From contig NZ_CP113866.1 in the NCBI RefSeq assembly GCF_026914305.1, positions 1,305,501 through 1,369,500 on the forward strand: a stretch of 64,000 bases of DNA. The letters run 5' to 3'. This stretch comes from Caldicellulosiruptor acetigenus. Its GTDB lineage: Bacteria > Bacillota > Thermoanaerobacteria > Caldicellulosiruptorales > Caldicellulosiruptoraceae. This document shows positions 19,052 to 32,719 of this stretch, in pieces. Position 1 is the stretch's first letter, and each line of letters starts with the position of its first letter. The notes beneath the pieces are model-generated. The model was not told where the DNA came from. It ran no database searches and worked only from the letters and a program-made list of their open reading frames with translations. A program made the position numbers and the translations under genes.

Positions 19052-19100
19052 TTTTCTTTCCCTCCGCTTTCTAAGGATGATTTTTTGGTATTCAAAATTA

Positions 19101-19130
19101 TTTATACCCTAATCTTTTTTCGGTAAACAA
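19101..19130 (-). promoter_or_regulatory. Candidate promoter of the flavodiiron/oxidoreductase unit
   Basis: On the minus strand, TTGTTT (19125-19130), an 18-base spacer and TATAAA (19101-19106). This gives a leader of roughly 40 bases before the start at 19051, where GGAGGGAAAG serves as the ribosome site. I see no clear PerR or Rex box. Confidence 0.4.
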
Positions 19131-19202
19131 GTAGTGATAGAAAATGCACCTGAATAATATATTTTAGTAGAATCTTTATTTAGCGAGGGAGATAATAAAA
19201 AT

Positions 19203-19820
19203 ATGCTCAGCAAGGTTTCAAACAGGTTTTTAGCCATCACAATTTTAGCTATATTCGTTATTGCTTTGGTAGGAATTATTTCTAACAAAAGCTTAGAAAA
19301 TTCAAAATTAACCTCTACAGAAGTTCAAAAAAATTCTTCTGTTCCAGTATCTGAGCAGGTTTCTAAAACTGAAAGTTTAAAAGGTTATTTACAGGTTATG
19401 GTTGTTGACAGCAAAACTGGTCTTCCTGTTGAAGGTGCAAATGTAGTGTTTTCAAATCTGGACCAGCTATACACTACAGGCAAAGATGGAAAAACTCAGA
19501 TTATTCCCATGCAGATTAAAGCCTCAGAGTCTTCAAAGATTCTATCGCAGCCATATGAAGAAGTGGTAATTGGAGTATTCAAACAGGGATATGCAGATTA
19601 CATTTTAATGGGTTCTAAAGTTCGTCCCACAACACAAGATAAACCTCAGCTCAAAATTATAAGGATAGTAAAGGCATCAACTCCTACAACAGCACCTGTT
19701 TTTGCAATGGAAAAGTACTCTGCTGATGTTGCAAAAGAAGTGATGAACAAGATGAAAGAAAAACTCAACTCACTTGCAAACACATCACAAGAAGTTGAAG
19801 AAATAGAGATTACAGAATAA
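19203..19820 (+). CDS. Membrane-anchored protein with a carboxypeptidase-regulatory-like beta-sandwich domain
   Basis: A 205-residue protein with one N-terminal hydrophobic anchor (FLAITILAIFVIALVGI, about residues 9-25), then a Ser/Thr/Lys-rich linker. About residues 60-150 hold the segment LQVMVVDSKTGLPVEGANVV...TTGKDGKTQI, typical of the CarboxypepD_reg/transthyretin-like fold. The C-terminus is a charged helix. It should sit on the outer face of the membrane. The molecular function is unknown. It is monocistronic: GAGGGAG before the ATG at 19203 and a clear terminator 1 base after the stop. Confidence 0.75.
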   Translation: MLSKVSNRFLAITILAIFVIALVGIISNKSLENSKLTSTEVQKNSSVPVSEQVSKTESLKGYLQVMVVDSKTGLPVEGANVVFSNLDQLYTTGKDGKTQIIPMQIKASESSKILSQPYEEVVIGVFKQGYADYILMGSKVRPTTQDKPQLKIIRIVKASTPTTAPVFAMEKYSADVAKEVMNKMKEKLNSLANTSQEVEEIEITE

Positions 19821-19848
19821 AGTGCCTTGTAAAAAGGCACTCTTTTTT
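19821..19848 (+). terminator. Rho-independent terminator
   Basis: AGTGCCTT pairs with AAGGCACT around a short loop, followed by TCTTTTTTT. It begins directly after the stop codon of the membrane-anchored protein. Confidence 0.88.
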
Positions 19849-19906
19849 TATATAATAGAGCTTGAACATTTAAAACGCACTTTTTATTAGAAGGGTCTTG
19901 ACAGCA

Positions 19907-20869
19907 ATGAATGATGAAGTTCTAATTCTTCTGAAAAATTTATTATTTCTATTTACTGTTATATTTGTGGGATTTTTAGGAACAAAGTTAAATCTATTTT
20001 CAACAACTGTAAAAGACTCGGTAAGTGAACTTATTGTAAAAGTGACAGCGCCCATTTTGCTTTTTACTACAATAAGTAGCAAACCTTTCTCTGCACAGGT
20101 AGTAAAGAATGTATTTATTTTGATACTTTCAGCATTTGTGGGAATTATGATTTTGCTTTTGCTTGGTTACATAACAGGGTCTTTATTTAAGCTCAAAGGA
20201 AAAACTTTTTATACTCATATTTTTTGTTCGGCTTTTGGCAACACAGGATTTTTGTCTTTCCCCCTGTTATATTCAATCTTTGGCGAAAAGGGAGTTTTCT
20301 TTGCAGCAAGTTACAATATTATGCATGATTTTCTGGCTTGGTCTTTAGGACTTTCGATAATAACCCGGCACAATCGTGAGAAAACTAAATTTGGGTTTGT
20401 AAATGCAAATTCTATTGCTGTCTTTGTGGCATTTATCATTTATCTAATAAAAGGAATATTGCCACATGATATAAAAACTTCATATGACAAAGTGTTTCTG
20501 ACAATTTATGATGCTTTAAATCCCTTTGGGAAAACTACAATTTATCTTTCGATGTTTTTTATTGGATGTTTGCTGGCAGAAGTATCGTTTAAAAAGACAT
20601 TAAAAACTTCTTCTGCCTATGCAATAACACTATTCAAGATGGTCTTGTTACCACTTGGTGTTATGTATCTTACCAAATATTTATCAATAGATAATTTTAC
20701 AAGACTCATAATTGTACTTCAGACCGGGATGCCAACAGCTATAACAAGCTCTGTCTTATCTTACCGATATGACGGCGATAGCCACTATGCAACCCGAACG
20801 GTATTTGTAACAACCCTTTTTTCGCTCATAACAATTCCTTTACTGGTGTTCTTATATTATCATGTTTAG
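19907..20869 (+). CDS. AEC family (auxin efflux carrier-like) transporter
   Basis: About 320 residues with ten hydrophobic segments in the two-bundle arrangement of the AEC/BASS-like superfamily. Examples are LLFLFTVIFVGFLGTKLNLF at the start and LIIVLQTGMPTAI near the end, the latter matching the family's second crossover region. Members export malate, malonate or other organic anions; the substrate cannot be read from sequence. ATG 19907 is preferred to the in-frame TTG 19898 because AAGGG at 19891-19895 lies 11 bases upstream of it against 2. It is 18 bases upstream of guaA and probably co-transcribed. Confidence 0.85.
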   Translation: MNDEVLILLKNLLFLFTVIFVGFLGTKLNLFSTTVKDSVSELIVKVTAPILLFTTISSKPFSAQVVKNVFILILSAFVGIMILLLLGYITGSLFKLKGKTFYTHIFCSAFGNTGFLSFPLLYSIFGEKGVFFAASYNIMHDFLAWSLGLSIITRHNREKTKFGFVNANSIAVFVAFIIYLIKGILPHDIKTSYDKVFLTIYDALNPFGKTTIYLSMFFIGCLLAEVSFKKTLKTSSAYAITLFKMVLLPLGVMYLTKYLSIDNFTRLIIVLQTGMPTAITSSVLSYRYDGDSHYATRTVFVTTLFSLITIPLLVFLYYHV

Positions 20870-20887
20870 AAGAAAGGATGATATGGT

Positions 20888-22423
20888 TTGAAACATGAGA
20901 TTGTAATAGTTCTGGACTTTGGCGGACAGTACAATCAGCTTATTGCAAGAAGGGTAAGAGAATGTGGAGTATACTGCAAAATTTGGCCATATGATACACC
21001 TATTGAAAAGATAATTAGCATAAATCCAAAAGGAATTATATTTACAGGTGGACCATCAAGTGTATATGAACCAAATGCTCCTATGATTGATAAAATGCTT
21101 TTTGAAACTGGTATACCGATACTTGGGATATGTTATGGAAACCAGTTGATTGCGCATCTTTTGGGGGGAAAAGTGGCAAAAGCGCTATTTAGAGAGTACG
21201 GAAAGACACATATAAAATATGATACGTCTTCTCTTCTTTTTAGTGGGATACCTGAACATTCTGTGTGTTGGATGAGCCACACAGATTTTGTGGAAAAACT
21301 TCCAGAGGGATTTAAGGTTTTAGCATCTACTGAGAATTGTCCAATTGCAGCATTTGGAGATGATACCAGAAAAATTTATGGTGTTCAATTTCATCCTGAG
21401 GTTGTTCATACCGAGTATGGACAGGAAATTATAAGAAACTTTTTATTTAACATTTGCAATTGCAGTGGTGATTGGAAAACCTCATCATTTATTGAGGAAA
21501 AGGTCAGTGAGATAAAAAGTATTGTGGGCAGCCAAAAAGTGGTATGTGCTCTTTCAGGTGGTGTTGACTCCTCTGTTGCAGCAGTCCTTGTTCACAAAGC
21601 GATAGGGAAAAATCTTTATTGCATATTTGTTGACCATGGTCTTTTGAGAAAGGGCGAAGTTGATGAGGTTATGAGCATTTTTAAAGACCAGTTTGACATG
21701 AATGTAATCAAGATTGACGCAAAAGACAGGTTTTTGGAGGCTTTAAGAGGCGTTACTGACCCTGAGGAAAAACGTAAGATTATTGGAAGGGAATTTATCA
21801 GAGTATTTGAAGAAGAAGCAGAAAAGCTTGGAGATATAAAGTTTTTGGTGCAGGGTACCATTTATCCTGACGTGGTTGAAAGCGGGGTTGGCAAGGCTGC
21901 TACAATAAAAAGTCATCATAACGTAGGTGGTCTTCCCCAAAAAATAAAATTTGAAAAAATTATTGAACCTCTCAGAGAGCTTTTCAAAGATGAAGTGAGA
22001 AGTGTAGGAATAGAATTAGGAATACCTGAAAAGATTGTCAAAAGACAACCTTTTCCTGGTCCGGGTCTTGCAATAAGGATAATTGGTGAGGTTACAGAAG
22101 AAAAATTGGAAATACTGCGCGAGGTTGACTGGATTTTTAGAAAAGAGATTGAACAGAGCGGTCTTGGCAATGAAATTTGGCAGTACTTTGCAGTGTTAAC
22201 TAATATGAAAAGTGTTGGTGTCATGGGTGATGAGAGAACATATGATTACACGGTTGCCTTGAGGGCTGTTACAAGCATTGATGGAATGACAGCCGACTGG
22301 GCTAAAATACCTTATGAGATTTTAGAAAGGGTTTCAAATGAGATTGTAAATAGTGTGAAAAAAGTCAACAGGGTGGTGTATGACATCACTTCAAAACCAC
22401 CTGCTACAATTGAATGGGAATAA
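20888..22423 (+). CDS. guaA: GMP synthase (glutamine-hydrolysing)
   Basis: Aminates XMP to GMP. The class I glutamine amidotransferase domain has Cys82 in GICYGNQ and HPEVVH. The ATP pyrophosphatase domain has the PP-loop [10 protein letters not shown]. The C-terminal dimerisation domain ends with the canonical KPPATIEWE. Length of 511 is standard. The start is TTG at 20888, supported by GAAAGGATG upstream. It is separated from the purine operon by other genes, and I see no purine riboswitch in the short spacer before it. Confidence 0.98.
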   Translation: MKHEIVIVLDFGGQYNQLIARRVRECGVYCKIWPYDTPIEKIISINPKGIIFTGGPSSVYEPNAPMIDKMLFETGIPILGICYGNQLIAHLLGGKVAKALFREYGKTHIKYDTSSLLFSGIPEHSVCWMSHTDFVEKLPEGFKVLASTENCPIAAFGDDTRKIYGVQFHPEVVHTEYGQEIIRNFLFNICNCSGDWKTSSFIEEKVSEIKSIVGSQKVVCALSGGVDSSVAAVLVHKAIGKNLYCIFVDHGLLRKGEVDEVMSIFKDQFDMNVIKIDAKDRFLEALRGVTDPEEKRKIIGREFIRVFEEEAEKLGDIKFLVQGTIYPDVVESGVGKAATIKSHHNVGGLPQKIKFEKIIEPLRELFKDEVRSVGIELGIPEKIVKRQPFPGPGLAIRIIGEVTEEKLEILREVDWIFRKEIEQSGLGNEIWQYFAVLTNMKSVGVMGDERTYDYTVALRAVTSIDGMTADWAKIPYEILERVSNEIVNSVKKVNRVVYDITSKPPATIEWE

Positions 22424-22444
22424 CAAAAAATTTTTTTGATAGGC

Positions 22445-22473
22445 TTGAAATTTCTCACAGAAGGGTGTAACAT
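22445..22473 (+). promoter_or_regulatory. Promoter of the ATP synthase operon
   Basis: TTGAAA at 22445-22450, a 17-base spacer and TAACAT at 22468-22473. Downstream, TTCTCT (22485-22490) and AGAGAA (22500-22505) can form a small hairpin that would cover the GAGAAG ribosome site of the first gene. Confidence 0.5.
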
Positions 22474-22510
22474 ATTTATAAGTTTTCTCTTCGGAAAGTA
22501 GAGAAGTAAA

Positions 22511-22885
22511 ATGAGGCCTTATGTGGTAAGCTTGAGTTTAAAGTTAGTTTCACTTATCTATTTGTGCTTGTGTATGAGCTTATATATATATTCAAAGAGA
22601 GCAGATGTTTTGTTAATTTCAGTAGCAATAAGTTTTCTGTTTATTTGTACAATCTATACTTTGGCTAAAGTGGTCGAAGGAATTCTTTCAAAACAATTTA
22701 ACATAATCTACTTTATAAGTCACTATTTAATTGTGGTTCTGTTGATTTTTTCGGTCTCTTTTATATCCATTTACAATGTCACGAAAATTATATACATTGT
22801 TGTTCTTCTAATAAGCTATCCTATAGCCTTGCTACTTTCATTTGTTATTGCCTATGCTTACTCTAAAAAGCTCTCAAGGAAGTGA
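22511..22885 (+). CDS. atpI: ATP synthase protein I-like membrane protein
   Basis: A 124-residue protein with four hydrophobic spans (about 8-28, 33-55, 67-90 and 95-117) and no long loops. It directly precedes atpB, the standard place of AtpI, a helper for c-ring assembly. Sequence identity of AtpI proteins is low, so the call rests on topology and position. ATG at 22511 has GAGAAG 4 bases upstream, which is close. The gene ends 8 bases before atpB. Confidence 0.65.
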   Translation: MRPYVVSLSLKLVSLIYLCLCMSLYIYSKRADVLLISVAISFLFICTIYTLAKVVEGILSKQFNIIYFISHYLIVVLLIFSVSFISIYNVTKIIYIVVLLISYPIALLLSFVIAYAYSKKLSRK

Positions 22886-22893
22886 AGTGAAAG

Positions 22894-23574
22894 ATGGGTG
22901 AAGGTGTAGTAAAGGTTTTATTTACCATTCCTATTGGGAAAGGCATACCTGTGAGAGTTGCAGTTGTTGAAATGTGGGCTGTGATGCTATTTTTGATTGG
23001 TCTTGCATTTTATTTGACCTCTAACATGAAACTAGTTCCCACAAGAAAACAATTGATTGCCGAATTTATTGTTGATTCTATGAATAAGATAACCAAGAAT
23101 TTTTTAGGTCATCACTGGCGTATTTTTTCACCATATTTAGGGACTCTATTTTTGTTCCTGTTGAGCATGAATCTGGTGGGGCTTTTTGGTTTTCAGCCAC
23201 CAACAAGTAACTTGAACGTTACTGCGAGTTTTGGTGTGATGTCTATTTTAGTATTGATAATTTCTACAATAATACTTAAAAATCCAATAAGATGGTTTTT
23301 GGATCACTTTAGACCCATCCCTATTATTTTCCCGTTTAAGTTTTTGGACTATTTCACAAGAACTCTTTCTTTGTCTGCCCGATTATTCGGCAATATTCTT
23401 GCTGGGACTACCATCATGGAGCTCATTTACCATGGTCTTATAAAATCCCACATACCTCCTGTTGGTATTCCAGCTATAGCTAGTTTATATTTTGATATAT
23501 TTGATGGTGTTCTTCAGGCAATAATTTTTACATTTCTTTCTTTAATTTACCTTTATGAGGCCTTAGAAGAATAA
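22894..23574 (+). CDS. atpB: F1Fo ATP synthase subunit a
   Basis: The Fo stator subunit that carries ions to the c ring. 226 residues with five to six membrane helices. The essential arginine lies in SLSARLFGNILAGTTIMEL, and the final helix has FDGVLQAIIFTFLSLIYL. N-terminal residues are short, as in Firmicutes. It begins the structural part of a complete BEFHAGDC operon. Confidence 0.96.
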   Translation: MGEGVVKVLFTIPIGKGIPVRVAVVEMWAVMLFLIGLAFYLTSNMKLVPTRKQLIAEFIVDSMNKITKNFLGHHWRIFSPYLGTLFLFLLSMNLVGLFGFQPPTSNLNVTASFGVMSILVLIISTIILKNPIRWFLDHFRPIPIIFPFKFLDYFTRTLSLSARLFGNILAGTTIMELIYHGLIKSHIPPVGIPAIASLYFDIFDGVLQAIIFTFLSLIYLYEALEE

Positions 23575-23600
23575 TCTATTAATTTTTGGAGGTGTTTTAG

Positions 23601-23813
<213 letters not shown>

Positions 23814-23814
23814 G

Positions 23815-23839
23815 CGCTCTCCATGCTTTTTGGGGAGCG
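23815..23839 (+). other. Intercistronic hairpin between atpE and atpF
   Basis: CGCTCTCC (23815-23822) pairs with GGGGAGCG (23832-23839) with one wobble. Only a mixed TCATCTCTTTTC follows, so it is not a strong terminator. It could protect atpE mRNA ends or lower read-through, in keeping with the high c-subunit stoichiometry. Confidence 0.6.
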
Positions 23840-23922
23840 TCATCTCTTTTCAGTGCTTACATTTTACTAAGATAGAAGTAATTCTCTATTAACGAGGATT
23901 GAGAAGGAGATGGTAAAATAAG

Positions 23923-24414
23923 ATGTTCGAGCTTAAGATATTCGAGAATATATTCTTTTGGGCAGTTATAAACTTTTTGATACTTTACCTCATATACAAA
24001 AAGTTTTTCTTCCAAAGAGTTACACAGTTCATGGAAAAAAGATCCCAGATGATTCAAGAGCAGCTTGATTTTGCAGCAAAGTCAAAAGAGGAGGCAATAA
24101 AGCTAAAGGAAGAATATGAGAATATACTTGCCCAAGCACATGCAAAGGCAAATGAGATTGTTGAAAGTGCAACCTTAGAAGCACAAAGACAGGCGGCAGA
24201 AATCATTGAAAATGCAAAGCTTGAGGCTAACAGAATTGTGGAAGATGCGCTCAGACAATTTGAGATTGAAAAGAAGAAGCAAATAAATGAACTCAAAAAT
24301 CAGTTTGTTTCAATTGCACTTCTTGCTGCATCGAGAGTTATTGAAAAGAATTTGAATACAGAGGAAAATAAGAAGATGGTTGAGAACATATTTGATGAGG
24401 CAGGGGTTGCTTAA
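23923..24414 (+). CDS. atpF: F1Fo ATP synthase subunit b
   Basis: Peripheral stalk subunit of 163 residues. One N-terminal membrane helix ([21 protein letters not shown], about residues 9-29) is followed by a long charged heptad-repeat helix (Glu/Lys/Ala-rich, about 35-150) that dimerises and holds subunit delta. GAAGGAGATGG precedes ATG 23923. It ends 2 bases before atpH. Confidence 0.95.
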   Translation: MFELKIFENIFFWAVINFLILYLIYKKFFFQRVTQFMEKRSQMIQEQLDFAAKSKEEAIKLKEEYENILAQAHAKANEIVESATLEAQRQAAEIIENAKLEANRIVEDALRQFEIEKKKQINELKNQFVSIALLAASRVIEKNLNTEENKKMVENIFDEAGVA

Positions 24415-24416
24415 AG

Positions 24417-26497
<2,081 letters not shown>

Positions 26498-26510
26498 GTG
26501 AGATTACAAG

Positions 26511-27389
26511 ATGGCGAATAAAACAAGATGGATAAAATCAAGGATTAGAAGTGTCAGTGAGACAAAAAAGATTACAAGAGCGATGTATCTTATCTCTGCA
26601 TCAAAGGTGAAAAGGCTCAGGGATAGACTCGATAGCACAAGACCTTATTTTGAAAAGGTAAATGAGTTTATGAAAGATCTGATTTTACATGGAATAAAAA
26701 CCCCGCACATTCTTTTTGAAGGGTCGTATAAAGAGGGGAAAAAGAAAATAGGAGTTATAGTTATCAGTGGCGACAAAGGGTTATGTGGTGGGTACAATGC
26801 AAACGTTCTGAGAAGTACAACCAGCTTATATGAAAATTTTGCAAAAGAAGGGGATGTAACATTTTTCCCTATTGGTGTGGTAGGCCGAAACTTTTTGGTT
26901 CGTCATGGATATCAAGTTGAAGAAGATTTTAATTATCAAACACAGTCTGTTTCTGTAAAGCTTGCAAGACTCATTTCGCAAAGAATAGTGAAAAAATATT
27001 ATACCGGTGAAATTCATGAAGTTTACATCGTTTACACAAAACTTGTTTCAACCATAAAACAAGAAGTTACTATCAAAAAGCTTTTGCCTCTCGACAAGAC
27101 AGAATTTGGTATAGAAGAAGACAAAAGCGATGAGATGATAATCTACGAGCCAGATCCAGTTTCTGTACTTGACATCGTTATTTATGAATACATCAAAGGA
27201 ATTATCTTTGGTGCTATGATGGACTCATATGTGAGTGAACTTGCTGCAAGGATGACAGCAATGGACAATGCCACAAAAAGTGCTGATGAGATGATACAAA
27301 AACTTATTTTAAAACTCAACAGAGAACGTCAGGCTGTGATAACCCAGGAAATCTCAGAAATTATAAGCGGTGCTGCAGCTTTGAAATGA
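26511..27389 (+). CDS. atpG: F1Fo ATP synthase subunit gamma
   Basis: Central rotor shaft, 292 residues. It has the N-terminal helix [22 protein letters not shown], the [13 protein letters not shown] segment and the C-terminal coiled-coil signature [17 protein letters not shown]. It lies 13 bases after atpA, with AGGTGAG before ATG 26511. Confidence 0.97.
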   Translation: MANKTRWIKSRIRSVSETKKITRAMYLISASKVKRLRDRLDSTRPYFEKVNEFMKDLILHGIKTPHILFEGSYKEGKKKIGVIVISGDKGLCGGYNANVLRSTTSLYENFAKEGDVTFFPIGVVGRNFLVRHGYQVEEDFNYQTQSVSVKLARLISQRIVKKYYTGEIHEVYIVYTKLVSTIKQEVTIKKLLPLDKTEFGIEEDKSDEMIIYEPDPVSVLDIVIYEYIKGIIFGAMMDSYVSELAARMTAMDNATKSADEMIQKLILKLNRERQAVITQEISEIISGAAALK

Positions 27390-27427
27390 TGTTTTTAACA
27401 ATCTTATTTTAGTTTGAGGGAGTGTAG

Positions 27428-28837
<1,410 letters not shown>

Positions 28838-28857
28838 ATCTTGAGGTGAATTTAAAG

Positions 28858-29271
28858 ATGGCTGAATTTGAATTAGAGGTTCTCCAGCCTGAAAGGGTTT
28901 TTTTTAAAGACAAGGTTGAAATGATTGTTTTGCGAACAATAGATGGTGAAATAGGTATTATGGCAAACCATCAGCCTATTGTTGTACCCATTGGTATTGG
29001 AAAGTTGAGGATAAAAAAGGATGGAAAGTGGAGAGAAGCAGCCATTGCTGGTGGTTTGCTTGAGGTAAAAAACAATAAGGCAACAATATTGAGTGATGCT
29101 GTAGAGTGGCCAGAGGAGATAGACAGGCAAAGAGCGCTTTTGGCAAAAGAGAGGGCTGAAAAACGGCTTGAGCAGAAACTTCCTCCTGATGAATTTGAAA
29201 GATACAAAGCAGCGCTGTACAGAGCCCTAAACAGGTTAAAACTTGCCGAAGAAAATAAAAAGGAGATATAA
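28858..29271 (+). CDS. atpC: F1Fo ATP synthase subunit epsilon
   Basis: Regulatory rotor subunit, 137 residues: an N-terminal beta sandwich (ELEVLQPERVFFKDKVEMI, TIDGEIGIMANHQP) and two C-terminal helices rich in Arg, Glu and Leu. ATG 28858 is preferred over GTG 28846 because TTGAGGTGA lies about 9 bases upstream. It is the last gene of the operon and is followed by a strong terminator. Confidence 0.96.
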   Translation: MAEFELEVLQPERVFFKDKVEMIVLRTIDGEIGIMANHQPIVVPIGIGKLRIKKDGKWREAAIAGGLLEVKNNKATILSDAVEWPEEIDRQRALLAKERAEKRLEQKLPPDEFERYKAALYRALNRLKLAEENKKEI

Positions 29272-29275
29272 AAAG

Positions 29276-29315
29276 GGCAGTGCAAAGAAAATTGCACTGC
29301 CTCATTTATTTTTCT
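29276..29315. terminator. Bidirectional terminator after atpC
   Basis: GGCAGTGCAA (29276-29285) pairs perfectly with TTGCACTGCC (29292-29301). T-rich sequence follows on the plus strand, and CTTTTTAT follows on the minus strand. It serves both the ATP synthase operon and the convergent zinc-ribbon gene. Confidence 0.9.
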
Positions 29316-29838
29316 TTTTTCCTTTTTTCTTTTCAGATTTTGTTTCCTTTTTTGATTTGCCACTTGTCTCTTCTTCAGATGAGGAATTTTCATCTTCAAT
29401 CTCAGTTTTTTCTTCATAGTCCTCTGATTCTTCCTTTATATCTTCATCATCCAATAGTATTTCTTCTTCCACTTCTAATTCTTCTAAATCTAATGGTGTG
29501 TCAACAAGGTCAAGTTCTTCATCAGGTAGCTGAGTTAGAATATCTGGTTCTATATCTACAAAATCATTTTCAAATAACTCTGAGCCGGTTTCTTCCTTGA
29601 CTGCTTCTTCTTCAATTTCAGAGTCGTCAACAACTCCAGTGAGCAGTCTTTCTTCAAAGCAAGACTCACACATGTCTTGGTCTTCTGGAATATACTCTTC
29701 ATGGCAGTATGGGCATAGTTTCATGTTTGCCTCTGTAACCTTTTTTAGCTGTTCTAAGTCCTTTTTGCACACAGGGCACAAGTCTTGGTCTTCCGGGATT
29801 CTATTCAGTTCGCATCTTGGACAGTATTTATAACCCAT
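29302..29838 (-). CDS. Acidic protein with two tandem zinc ribbons
   Basis: A 178-residue protein of unknown function. Two near-copies of a four-cysteine knuckle (Cys6, 9, 21, 24 and Cys42, 45, 57, 60) each contain IPEDQD before the second Cys pair, so they probably arose by duplication. Residues from about 65 to 160 are mostly Glu and Asp, then a Lys-rich tail (KSKKETKSEKKKGKKKNK) closes the protein. ATG at 29838 has GGGGGAAAG upstream and is preferred over an upstream in-frame start at 29871. It has no signal peptide or membrane span, so it is cytoplasmic. A binding or scaffold role is possible but unproven. Confidence 0.75.
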   Translation of the reverse strand: MGYKYCPRCELNRIPEDQDLCPVCKKDLEQLKKVTEANMKLCPYCHEEYIPEDQDMCESCFEERLLTGVVDDSEIEEEAVKEETGSELFENDFVDIEPDILTQLPDEELDLVDTPLDLEELEVEEEILLDDEDIKEESEDYEEKTEIEDENSSSEEETSGKSKKETKSEKKKGKKKNK

Positions 29839-29986
29839 TTTCTTTCCCCCTAAAATGTGATATGCTATCACAATAATATTAATTACTCTTCAAGAAAAAA
29901 TCAACTAAAATTTGCTTAACATTATCAATCTTTTTTGCTACTATAAAAACATAAGAAGTAAAAAAAACAAGGGGAAAGTGACTTTA

Positions 29987-30838
29987 GTGTTTGGATATGT
30001 GGTTCCTTATAAGCCAGAGTTAAAAGTGCGAGAATATGAATATTACAAGGCAGTTTACTGTGGTATATGTCTTCAGACAAAAAAGATAGGAAACCTTCCG
30101 CGGGTATTCCTTAACTATGATTTTGTTTTTTTGTATCTTGTGCTAAAAGAGCATTTTAAAATCAAAGATGAGTTAGGGAAAACAAGGTGTATTGTTCACC
30201 CAATTAGGGAAAGGTTCTTTTTGAAACCTAATGAAATCTTGGAATATGTGAGCAACCAAATGGTTCTTTTGAGTTTTTTTAAGCTTTATGATAACATTCT
30301 TGATGAAAAGAATGTATTTAGTTATGTCCCTTATAGTATTCTGAAATTGTATATAAATAAGATAACAAAATCACACCGAGCAACGTTTGAGAAGATAAAA
30401 GAATTATTTAAAAAACAAATGTCTCTTGAGAAAAATGGCTGTGAAAATATAGACGAACTTGCGCACAATTTTGGTAATATTTTGGCAGAAATATTTGCTT
30501 ACAATGACCAAGAAGTTTTGAAACAAATTGGGTATTATACAGGTGTGTGGGTATACATCATTGACGCTATTGACGACTATATTGATGATGTGAAGAAAAA
30601 GAGATATAATTGTCTGAAATACCACTTTGAAAAGTGTAGGCAGAATAAAAGACTTTTTGAATATGAACTCAGCATTTTAAAGGTTAGCTTGGAAAATTAT
30701 CTTGCCATATTAAGCGACTATATTAAGGGGTATAATAATTCAATACTGGACAACATTGTTCAGGTAGGTATGTACTCAATAACACAGCAGGTCTTAGAGC
30801 GTTTTACAACAAACTTCTTTAAGGAGTGGAAGGAGTAA
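29987..30838 (+). CDS. DUF5685-like family protein
   Basis: About 283 residues, opening [19 protein letters not shown] followed by VYCGIC, the pattern I associate with the clostridial DUF5685 family. It is probably all-helical. The segment [16 protein letters not shown] (residues 193-208) is an Asp-rich helix that recalls the second DxxxD motif of squalene/phytoene synthase-like folds; this is only a resemblance. Scattered cysteines lie at the CGIC motif, TRCIVHP and NGCEN. GTG 29987 is chosen because the family starts at FGYV; upstream in-frame starts exist. Its stop overlaps the next gene's start by one base (TAATG). Confidence 0.7.
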   Translation: MFGYVVPYKPELKVREYEYYKAVYCGICLQTKKIGNLPRVFLNYDFVFLYLVLKEHFKIKDELGKTRCIVHPIRERFFLKPNEILEYVSNQMVLLSFFKLYDNILDEKNVFSYVPYSILKLYINKITKSHRATFEKIKELFKKQMSLEKNGCENIDELAHNFGNILAEIFAYNDQEVLKQIGYYTGVWVYIIDAIDDYIDDVKKKRYNCLKYHFEKCRQNKRLFEYELSILKVSLENYLAILSDYIKGYNNSILDNIVQVGMYSITQQVLERFTTNFFKEWKE

Positions 30839-31413
30839 TGAGAGACCCATATGAGGTTTTAGGTGTGAGAAAAGGTGCCTCAAAGGAAGAAATAAAAAAG
30901 GCTTATCTTGAACTTGTAAAAAAGTACCATCCGGATAAGTTTAAGGACAATCCTTTAAGAGAACTTGCAGAAGAAAAGTTAAAAGAGATAAACGAAGCAT
31001 ATAATATCCTTATGAACGATCAATATTCAAACTATGAATACTCTACATACGAACAAACCTCTCTCTACCAACAGGTAAGAGACTTGATTATGCAGGGTAA
31101 TATAGCTCAAGCGGAAATTCTGCTAAATCAGAATCCTCGAAATGACGCAGAATGGTTTTATTTGATGGGAATAATATATCAAAAAAGAGGATGGATAAAC
31201 CAAGCATATCGATACTTTGTTGAAGCCTATAATCGTGACCCTGGAAACTATGAGTACAGGCGTGCAAAAGAGCAGTTTGAAATGGCTTCAAGAAACTATG
31301 AATGGTCAGCGTACAACAGGGGATATAGAAGACATGATGACTGCGACATTTGCACAATATGTCAGATAATTGCATGTTGGGAATGTTGCTGTGATAACGA
31401 TATAGGCTGCTAA
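30838..31413 (+). CDS. J-domain protein with TPR-like middle and cysteine-rich tail
   Basis: An N-terminal J domain (residues 1 to about 62) has the His31-Pro32-Asp33 motif that stimulates DnaK. About residues 70-150 form paired helices with a TPR-like pattern ([32 protein letters not shown]). The last 25 residues hold eight cysteines ([17 protein letters not shown]). It lacks the Gly/Phe and zinc domains of DnaJ, so it is a specialised co-chaperone rather than DnaJ itself. ATG 30838 overlaps the stop of the DUF5685-like gene, so the two are probably made together. Confidence 0.85.
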   Translation: MRDPYEVLGVRKGASKEEIKKAYLELVKKYHPDKFKDNPLRELAEEKLKEINEAYNILMNDQYSNYEYSTYEQTSLYQQVRDLIMQGNIAQAEILLNQNPRNDAEWFYLMGIIYQKRGWINQAYRYFVEAYNRDPGNYEYRRAKEQFEMASRNYEWSAYNRGYRRHDDCDICTICQIIACWECCCDNDIGC

Positions 31414-31428
31414 GGAGGTTTCCTTTTT

Positions 31429-32703
31429 GTGATAAAACTTCACACGCTTTCAAACGGTATAAGGCTTGTATATGAAAAAATTGATACAGTAAAAACTGTG
31501 AGTATAGGTATTTGGGTCTTAGCTGGTTCAAGGTATGAGACAAAAAAGATAAATGGAATTTCACATTTTATCGAGCATATCCTGTTCAAAGGCACTAAAA
31601 ACAGAAGTTCAAAAGAGATTGTATATGAAATTGAATCAATTGGTGGACAGATAAATGCCTTTACTGCAAAGGAGTATACCTGTTTTTATGTAAGGGTTTT
31701 AGATGAGTTTTTACAAAAAGGTTTTGATATATTGTCAGACTTAATTTTAAATCCTGTTATTGCTATAGATGAGGTAGAAAAAGAAAAAACAGTAATTATT
31801 GAAGAAATAAACATGACAAAAGACGACCCTGAAGAGATACTATATCAGTCACTTAATGATTTGATATGGAAAAACCAAACCCTTTCGTATCCTATAATTG
31901 GAAAAGAATCCACTGTGAAAAAGATAGATAGAACTAAAATTGAAGATTATATGAGAAAAAGATATATGCCTCAAAACATTGTAATATCTGTTGCTGGCAA
32001 CTTTGAAGAAGAGAAGCTTGTAGAGTTTGTAGAAATGTACTTTGGAGATTGGAAGTGTTCAAACAACAAGAAAGACGGTGTTAATTTCATCTCAAAACCA
32101 GTTTTTAATAGAGGTGCTGTCATTAAAAACAAGAAGATTGACCAAGCTCATTTGGCAATCACATTTGAAGGTTTTGGGCAGGAAGATGAAAAGGTGTATG
32201 AGCTTTTGGTTTTATCCAATATTCTTGGTGGGGGAATGAGCTCGCGACTTTTCCAGCGAATAAGAGAGGAGTTGGGACTTGTATATAGCATAACTTCGTT
32301 TGTGAGCACATTCAAAGATGCAGGAGTACTTATTATCTATGCAGGCACAAATCCAAAAAATATTTCAGCGGTGTACAAAGAAATCATGAGTCAGCTGCGT
32401 CTCTTTTTAAAAGGTGAAATCTTGCTTGATGAGGTTGAGGTTGCCAAACAGCAGATAAAGGGAAGTATTATATTTGGGCTTGAAAACACAAGCAGCCGAA
32501 TGTCGAACATGGGGAAAAATATGTTACTTTTAAACAAAATTATGGAACTTGAACACATTACAAGGATTATAGATTCAATTGACCATACAAAGGTGATTGA
32601 CACAGCAAGAGAAGTTTTGTCAAAGGAATTTTCAGTTGCTGTTGTTGGGAATAAAAAAGAGATGGATTTGAAAATCTTTGAACAAAGAGTATTGACACAA
32701 TAG
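31429..32703 (+). CDS. M16 family zinc peptidase (YmxG/MlpA-like)
   Basis: A 424-residue insulinase-type protease. The inverted zinc motif is HFIEH (His46, Glu49, His50), with the downstream Glu in [16 protein letters not shown] second, non-catalytic M16 half contains the RxR-Tyr type segment [21 protein letters not shown] start at 31429 lies 10 bases after AAGGAGG. Dut and a YmxH-like gene follow; Bacillus also pairs ymxG with ymxH. The substrate is not known. Confidence 0.93.
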   Translation: MIKLHTLSNGIRLVYEKIDTVKTVSIGIWVLAGSRYETKKINGISHFIEHILFKGTKNRSSKEIVYEIESIGGQINAFTAKEYTCFYVRVLDEFLQKGFDILSDLILNPVIAIDEVEKEKTVIIEEINMTKDDPEEILYQSLNDLIWKNQTLSYPIIGKESTVKKIDRTKIEDYMRKRYMPQNIVISVAGNFEEEKLVEFVEMYFGDWKCSNNKKDGVNFISKPVFNRGAVIKNKKIDQAHLAITFEGFGQEDEKVYELLVLSNILGGGMSSRLFQRIREELGLVYSITSFVSTFKDAGVLIIYAGTNPKNISAVYKEIMSQLRLFLKGEILLDEVEVAKQQIKGSIIFGLENTSSRMSNMGKNMLLLNKIMELEHITRIIDSIDHTKVIDTAREVLSKEFSVAVVGNKKEMDLKIFEQRVLTQ

Positions 32704-32719
32704 AAAGGAGAAAGCATTT

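Noticed and set aside
20870..20887. Purine riboswitch before guaA
   Set aside because: The gap is 18 bases, too short for an aptamer.
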